Positions 60,091 through 64,000 of a stretch of 64,000 bases of DNA are shown piece after piece. The DNA is from Herbiconiux oxytropis (GTDB lineage: Bacteria > Actinomycetota > Actinomycetes > Actinomycetales > Microbacteriaceae). The position numbers were made by a program, and so were the translations under genes. The stretch spans positions 17,238 to 81,237 of the forward strand of contig NZ_JANLCK010000014.1 of the NCBI RefSeq assembly GCF_024979315.1. The letters are read 5' to 3'. The notes below the pieces were generated by a model. It was not told the DNA's origin. It was given only the letters and a program-made list of their open reading frames with translations, and ran no database searches. Position 1 is the first letter of the stretch. Each line of letters begins with the position of its first letter.

Positions 60091-61833
60091 CTACCGCGAC
60101 CGCAGCTCCAGGTACTTCGCGATCAGCGACTTGGTCGAGGAGTCCTGCGACTCGAGGGCCGCCGCATCCCCGTCGACCGCCGGAGCGATCTCGAGCGCGA
60201 GCTGCTTGCCGAGCTCCACGCCCCACTGGTCGAACGAGTCGATGCCCCAGATGGTGCCCTCGGTGAAGACGATGTGCTCGTAGAGCGCGATCAGCTGCCC
60301 CAGCACGCCCGGCGTGAGCGAAGGGGCGAGGATCGAGGTGGTGGGCCGGTTGCCGCTGAACACGCGAGCGGGCACGACGGATTCCGCCGTGCCCTCGGCG
60401 CGCACCTCGTCGGCGGTCTTGCCGAAGGCGAGCGCCTTCGTCTGCGCGAAGAAGTTGGCGAGGAAGAGGGCGTGCACGTCGGCGCCCGGCTGCACGGCCT
60501 TGCCGTCGCCCGTGGCATCCTTCAGCGGATGCGCGGGGTCGGCCACCGCGATGAAGTCGGCCGGGATGAGGCGCGTGCCCTGGTGGATGAGCTGGTAGAA
60601 GGCGTGCTGCCCGTTCGTGCCCGGCTCGCCCCAGAAGATCTCGCCGGTGTCGGTCGTCACGGGCGAGCCGTCCCAGCGCACGCTTTTGCCGTTGGACTCC
60701 ATGGTGAGCTGCTGCAGGTAGGCGGGGAAGCGGTGCAGGTAGTGCGCATAGGGCAGCACGGCGTGGCTCTGGGCTCCGAGGAAGTTGGAGTACCAGACGT
60801 TGAGCAGCCCCATCAGCACGGGTACATTTCGCTCGAGCGGTGTGGTGCGCATGTGCTCGTCGAGGGCGTGGAAGCCGGAGAGGAATTCGCGGAACCCGTC
60901 GGGGCCGATCGCGATGGCGACCGAGGTGCCGATGGCGGAGTCGACGGAGTAGCGGCCGCCCACCCAGTCCCAGAAGCCGAACGCGTTCTCCGGGTCGATC
61001 CCGAAGGCCGCGACCTTGTCGAGGGCGGTCGACACGGCCACGAAGTGCTTTGCCACGGCGGAGGTGCGCGCGTCGTCGTCTCCCGCTGCGATCGCTCCGG
61101 ATGCCTCGAGCTGCTCCCACAGCCACTCGCGGGCAAGGCGCGCGTTGGTGAGTGTCTCGAGCGTGCCGAAGGTCTTCGACGCGACGATGAAGAGGGTGGT
61201 CTCGGGGTCGAGGCCCGCCGTCTTCTCATAGATGTCGGAGGGGTCGATGTTGGAGACGAAGCGGCACTCGAGACCGGGCTGGACGTAGGGCTTCAGGGCC
61301 TCGTAGACCATGACGGGCCCGAGGTCCGATCCGCCGATGCCGATGTTCACGACCGTCTCGATGCGCTTGCCGGTCACACCCGTCCACTCGCCCGAGCGCA
61401 CGCGGTCGGCGAAGGCGTAGACCTTCTCGAGCGTGGCGTGCACCTCGGCGTCGATGTCGGCGCCGTCGACGGTGAAGCCCGCGGGCGGCTCGAGCTCGGT
61501 GGTGGCCCCGCCGGACGCAGGGCGGCGGAGCGCCGTGTGGAGAACAGCGCGGTTCTCGGTGACGTTGATGTGCTCGCCGGCGATCATGGCCCGGTAGCGG
61601 TCGGCGACTCCGGCGTCCTCGGCCAGCTGGAGCAGGTGCGCGAGGATCTCGTCGGTCAGCAGATTCTTCGACAGGTCGACCGTGAGGTCGGCCGCCTGGA
61701 AGGTGTAGCGCTCGGCGCGGTCACCCTCGGCGGCGAACCAGCCGCTCAGGTCCGGGGTGAACCCGGAGGCGATGCCGTCGAGGGCCTTCCAGGCGTCGGT
61801 GGCGGTGGGGTCGATGGGCGCCGATTCGGGCAT
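60091..61833 (-). CDS. pgi: Glucose-6-phosphate isomerase
   Basis: A 580-aa enzyme of glycolysis and gluconeogenesis converting glucose 6-phosphate to fructose 6-phosphate in the cytoplasm. Conserved features are [32 protein letters not shown] (phosphate loop), [36 protein letters not shown] (active-site Glu-His region) and the C-terminal [13 protein letters not shown]. The length is slightly over the E. coli protein. Monocistronic, on the opposite strand to the small membrane gene, and 89 bases downstream of nothing clearly linked. Confidence 0.96.
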   Translation of the reverse strand: MPESAPIDPTATDAWKALDGIASGFTPDLSGWFAAEGDRAERYTFQAADLTVDLSKNLLTDEILAHLLQLAEDAGVADRYRAMIAGEHINVTENRAVLHTALRRPASGGATTELEPPAGFTVDGADIDAEVHATLEKVYAFADRVRSGEWTGVTGKRIETVVNIGIGGSDLGPVMVYEALKPYVQPGLECRFVSNIDPSDIYEKTAGLDPETTLFIVASKTFGTLETLTNARLAREWLWEQLEASGAIAAGDDDARTSAVAKHFVAVSTALDKVAAFGIDPENAFGFWDWVGGRYSVDSAIGTSVAIAIGPDGFREFLSGFHALDEHMRTTPLERNVPVLMGLLNVWYSNFLGAQSHAVLPYAHYLHRFPAYLQQLTMESNGKSVRWDGSPVTTDTGEIFWGEPGTNGQHAFYQLIHQGTRLIPADFIAVADPAHPLKDATGDGKAVQPGADVHALFLANFFAQTKALAFGKTADEVRAEGTAESVVPARVFSGNRPTTSILAPSLTPGVLGQLIALYEHIVFTEGTIWGIDSFDQWGVELGKQLALEIAPAVDGDAAALESQDSSTKSLIAKYLELRSR

Positions 61834-61922
61834 GGCGTTCTCCTGGAGTCTGGACGGGCCGGTGCCACGAGCCTAGCGCCGGGTGCCCCCGGGCGGATCC
61901 CGGATCCGGCGGTTCCCGCCGG

Positions 61923-62561
61923 TCAGTGGGAGGGGGTGCGCAGCACGAGCCTGTCGATGGCGTCGGAGAGCCAGCGGCGGTAGTGATCGTCGTCCCAGCC
62001 GCGCTCCCGCACGAAGAAGCGGTAGGTGCCGGGGGAGACGAGGTGGGTGAGGGTCTCGGTGCGCTCGTCGGGATCGACGTCGCCGTGGAGCAGGCCGTGG
62101 GCGCCGCACCAGGTGATCGCCATCCGGATGTCGGCGTGCCGCCGGGTGTTGAGGTCGGCCACGAGCGCGGCGACGGCCTCATCGGTCTCTGACGCCACGT
62201 AGAGAGCATGGTCGATGCCGGCGGTGCGGGAGTTCGCCTCGGCGAGGAACCGCACGTAGGCCGGCAGCGCCTCGACAGGCGGCAGCTCCATGATGGCGGC
62301 CACCGCGGGGCGCTCGTGCAGCGGATGCGTGCCCTCGTCGCCCGCGAGCGAGAGCTCGAACGCCGCCATGAGGAGCGCGCTCTTGGGGCCGGCCAGGTGC
62401 ACGCTCTGCACCGAGACGCCGGCCTCCTTCGCGATGGCCGCCATGGTGGTGCCCTGGTAGCCGTCGCGCGCGAAGAGCGTCGCCGAGGCCTGGAGGATGC
62501 GGCGGCGCGTGGACGCCGACGCCTCCTCCCGGATCGGTGAGGAGTAGTGCCGGGTTGCCAT
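61923..62561 (-). CDS. TetR-family transcriptional regulator
   Basis: A 212-aa TetR protein with an N-terminal HTH (STRRRILQASATLFARDGYQ, TMAAIAKEAGVSVQSVHLAG) and a ligand domain without specific signature. Its HTH helix SVQSVHLAGPKSALLMAAF deviates from the usual VYxHFxSKxxLL pattern. It starts 9 bases after the stop of the BphX-like membrane gene, so both are in one minus-strand unit, and it likely represses that unit. Confidence 0.85.
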   Translation of the reverse strand: MATRHYSSPIREEASASTRRRILQASATLFARDGYQGTTMAAIAKEAGVSVQSVHLAGPKSALLMAAFELSLAGDEGTHPLHERPAVAAIMELPPVEALPAYVRFLAEANSRTAGIDHALYVASETDEAVAALVADLNTRRHADIRMAITWCGAHGLLHGDVDPDERTETLTHLVSPGTYRFFVRERGWDDDHYRRWLSDAIDRLVLRTPSH

Positions 62562-62570
62562 GCGGCGATC

Positions 62571-63062
62571 CTAGGCCGAGACCTCCGTGGCGGGGGCTGT
62601 GGCGCGCTCTGGTGCCCTGGATGCCGCGTGTGCTGCGACGGCTCGAGCGTCTCGTTCCGCGGCCCGGCGGGCGGTTCGGAGGGCGAGCGGCCCGGTGACG
62701 ATGATGGCGAGGTGCAGACCGATGAAGACGAGCATGCCGGCGAGCGGATACCCGGCCGCGATCATGTAGATGTCGTCGAGCACGCCGCGCACGATCGAGA
62801 GCACGATGGCGAGCCAGGCGAGGATGCGGTGCTGCCCCGGCCGGAACGACGCGACGATCAGGAACGCGCCGAGGATCAGCAGGTCGAGCCCGAAGAGCAT
62901 CGTGAAGTCGAGGAACCCGCGGTAGGCGGTGCCGCCGATCGGAGCATCCCACCCCGGAACGCTCAGCTCGAGCCTGGGCGCGTTGAGGAAGGGCAGCCAC
63001 ATGAGGCCGAGCACGATATTGACGAGGCCGACGCCCCGGAACCACCACCGAAGAAAAGTCAT
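62571..63062 (-). CDS. BphX-like small integral membrane protein
   Basis: A 163-aa membrane protein with four hydrophobic segments (VGLVNIVLGLMWLPFL, GFLDFTMLFGLDLLILGAFL, ILAWLAIVLSIVRGVLD, AGMLVFIGLHLAIIVTGPLA) and a basic C-terminal tail. The arrangement recalls the BphX family found near aromatic catabolic genes, but I only recognise a general likeness. ATG 63062. Upstream of TetR on the same strand. Its function is unknown. Confidence 0.6.
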   Translation of the reverse strand: MTFLRWWFRGVGLVNIVLGLMWLPFLNAPRLELSVPGWDAPIGGTAYRGFLDFTMLFGLDLLILGAFLIVASFRPGQHRILAWLAIVLSIVRGVLDDIYMIAAGYPLAGMLVFIGLHLAIIVTGPLALRTARRAAERDARAVAAHAASRAPERATAPATEVSA

Positions 63063-63094
63063 AAGAGCATTACTACAGTCAATAGAGCCGTACG

Positions 63095-63742
63095 TCAACC
63101 AATCAGGTAGGCCGCCACGTCGGCCAGTTCGTCCGGGAGGAGGGCGTGGCTGTCGCCGGGGTAGACGCGGTGGGTGAGGTCGACGGTGCCGGCGAGGGCC
63201 GCCTCGGTGCGGGCCACGAGGTGCGGTGCGATCGCGAAGTCGTGCTCCGAGCGACCCCAGAACACCCGCGGGCGCACGGCGGCGAGGCGCGCATCGCCCT
63301 CGACGGTGCCGGGGAGCCAGATGCCCGCGAGCATGACCGTGGCGGCGAAGCGCTCCGGATCGTGACGCAGGAGGTGCAGAGCGAGCGCCCCGCCCTGCGA
63401 GAAGCCGACCACCGCGACCGCCGCTGGTGTGCCGCGGCGAGCCGGCAGGGCGTCGAGCCAGTCGAGCACGGCCTCCGCGGTCTCGTTCTCCTGGCCGCCC
63501 TCGGGCTGGATCTCGGCATCCACGTCGTACCAGCCGCGACCACCCGGCAGTGGTGCTCGCGATTCGCGCGGCCCGCGGAGGGACGCGGTGACGAGAGCGG
63601 GGCCATTCCCCAGCGCCTTCGTCACGGGTGCCATCGCGTGCTCGTCCTGGCCGTAGCCGTGCAGCAGCACCACGAGCATCCGCCCGTCGAGCCGACCTTC
63701 GTGCGACCACACGACCGCACCGTCATCCACCGAAACCGTCAC
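63095..63742 (-). CDS. Alpha/beta hydrolase (phospholipase/carboxylesterase type)
   Basis: A 215-aa serine hydrolase of the carboxylesterase/phospholipase family, with HGYGQDEHAMAP (oxyanion strand) and the nucleophile motif GFSQGGALAL. The catalytic Asp is probably in WGRSEHDFAIA and the His in YPGDSHALLPDEL. Small cytosolic esterases of this kind act on acyl-thioesters or short lipids. Start is ATG 63742, divergent from the DUF2510 gene. Confidence 0.83.
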   Translation of the reverse strand: MTVSVDDGAVVWSHEGRLDGRMLVVLLHGYGQDEHAMAPVTKALGNGPALVTASLRGPRESRAPLPGGRGWYDVDAEIQPEGGQENETAEAVLDWLDALPARRGTPAAVAVVGFSQGGALALHLLRHDPERFAATVMLAGIWLPGTVEGDARLAAVRPRVFWGRSEHDFAIAPHLVARTEAALAGTVDLTHRVYPGDSHALLPDELADVAAYLIG

Positions 63743-63811
63743 GACATCTCCTTCGAAGTCCTCTCCACCGTAGTCGCCGGAGGCATCCGCCCCCGTTAGG
63801 GTCGAGGTGAC

Positions 63812-63845
63812 GCGGGGGCCATCTGGACCCCGCAGGATGCGGGGG
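63812..63845 (+). promoter_or_regulatory. Competing stem-loops over the ribosome site of the DUF2510 gene
   Basis: GCGGGG (63812-63817), CCCCGC (63828-63833) and GCGGGG (63839-63844) are mutually complementary. The middle copy can pair either backward (10-base loop) or forward (AGGAT loop). The forward stem would cover the GGGGGA purine stretch that serves as ribosome site for GTG 63850, so the two folds would switch translation. High GC content makes chance pairing fairly likely. Confidence 0.35.
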
Positions 63846-63849
63846 ACCG

Positions 63850-64000
63850 GTGAGCGCAGCTCCGGGATGGTACGACGCGGGAACGCCAGGGAAGCTCCGC
63901 TGGTGGGACGGCGTGCAGTGGACGGCGTTCGAGACGGACGCCGCGCCGAGCGCGCCGGCCGCCGCGGTGGCGGCGGCGAGCGCGCCGGCCGCCGCGGTGG
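63850..64000 (+). CDS. DUF2510-domain protein, N-terminal part (runs off window)
   Basis: GTG 63850 reads SAAPGWYDAGTPGKLRWWDG VQWTAF, the DUF2510 signature (GWYxDP...RYWDGxxWT), then an Ala/Pro-rich stretch in which a 23-base segment repeats with period 30 (63948-63970 and 63978-64000), giving a ten-residue repeat. DUF2510 proteins in actinobacteria are usually membrane proteins with this N-terminal domain. The rest of the gene lies beyond the window. Confidence 0.85.
   Translation, partial: MSAAPGWYDAGTPGKLRWWDGVQWTAFETDAAPSAPAAAVAAASAPAAAV

Noticed and set aside
1..64000. tRNA, rRNA, insertion sequences, prophage genes, CRISPR arrays
   Set aside because: None seen in reading; no transposase, integrase, phage structural gene or regular short-repeat array is present.

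Overview
The window is a high-GC (roughly 70% by eye) chromosomal segment of an actinobacterium, most likely of the family Microbacteriaceae. The left end is a division and cell-wall (dcw) cluster in the actinobacterial order: murF-mraY-murD-ftsW-murG-murC-ftsQ-ftsZ-yggS-sepF-yggT-divIVA-lspA-rluD-like. It has no ftsA, and sepF and divIVA/wag31 lie next to ftsZ. I saw no rRNA or tRNA gene, insertion sequence, prophage or CRISPR array. Coding density is very high and many genes overlap by 4 bases.

Layout. 1-13.5 kb: dcw operon, mostly start/stop-overlapped. 13.5-14.4 kb: a pair of CrcB/FluC fluoride-channel genes. 14.4-33.4 kb: accessory metabolism. It contains a decayed aldo/keto reductase, zinc alcohol dehydrogenases, an amino-acid permease with a divergent PucR-type regulator, a glycosyltransferase-lipoprotein pair, a GH3 glycosidase, a renalase-like flavoprotein divergent from an iron-sulfur (6-4)-type photolyase, an SDR with a divergent MmyB-like regulator, a DEDDh exonuclease, a 2'-5' RNA ligase-like protein and pyridoxal kinase. 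33.4-52.8 kb: a catabolic island, described below. 52.8-64 kb: lipase-like hydrolases, a quinone oxidoreductase, a methionine aminopeptidase with a divergent small repressor, several small or membrane unknowns, glucose-6-phosphate isomerase, a TetR regulator with a BphX-like protein, and the start of a DUF2510 protein.

The most interesting part is the island at 33.4-52.8 kb. Six transcription units face each other in three divergent pairs: BVMO-gldA versus thiolase-like/DUF35/acyl-CoA synthetase; ADH-ALDH-SDR versus MBL hydrolase-zinc ribbon; and a GAF/AAA/Fis regulator versus an ABC transporter plus an LLM oxidoreductase. Each of the three divergent intergenic regions carries a 17-bp imperfect palindrome fitting YGWCSCRAKATGGSACA (36260, 43494, 46783), so I propose one regulon controlled by the regulator at 44828-46639. 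The enzyme set fits oxidation of a cyclic or other ketone: alcohol to ketone (SDR), to lactone or ester (Baeyer-Villiger monooxygenase), to hydroxyacid (MBL-fold lactonase-like hydrolase), to acid (ADH, ALDH), to acyl-CoA (ADP-forming synthetase), then chain cleavage by a thiolase-fold enzyme that lacks the usual cysteine. The pathway is inferred from family membership and the substrate is unknown. The LLM gene closing the island is broken by a single in-frame TAG where a tryptophan codon is expected.
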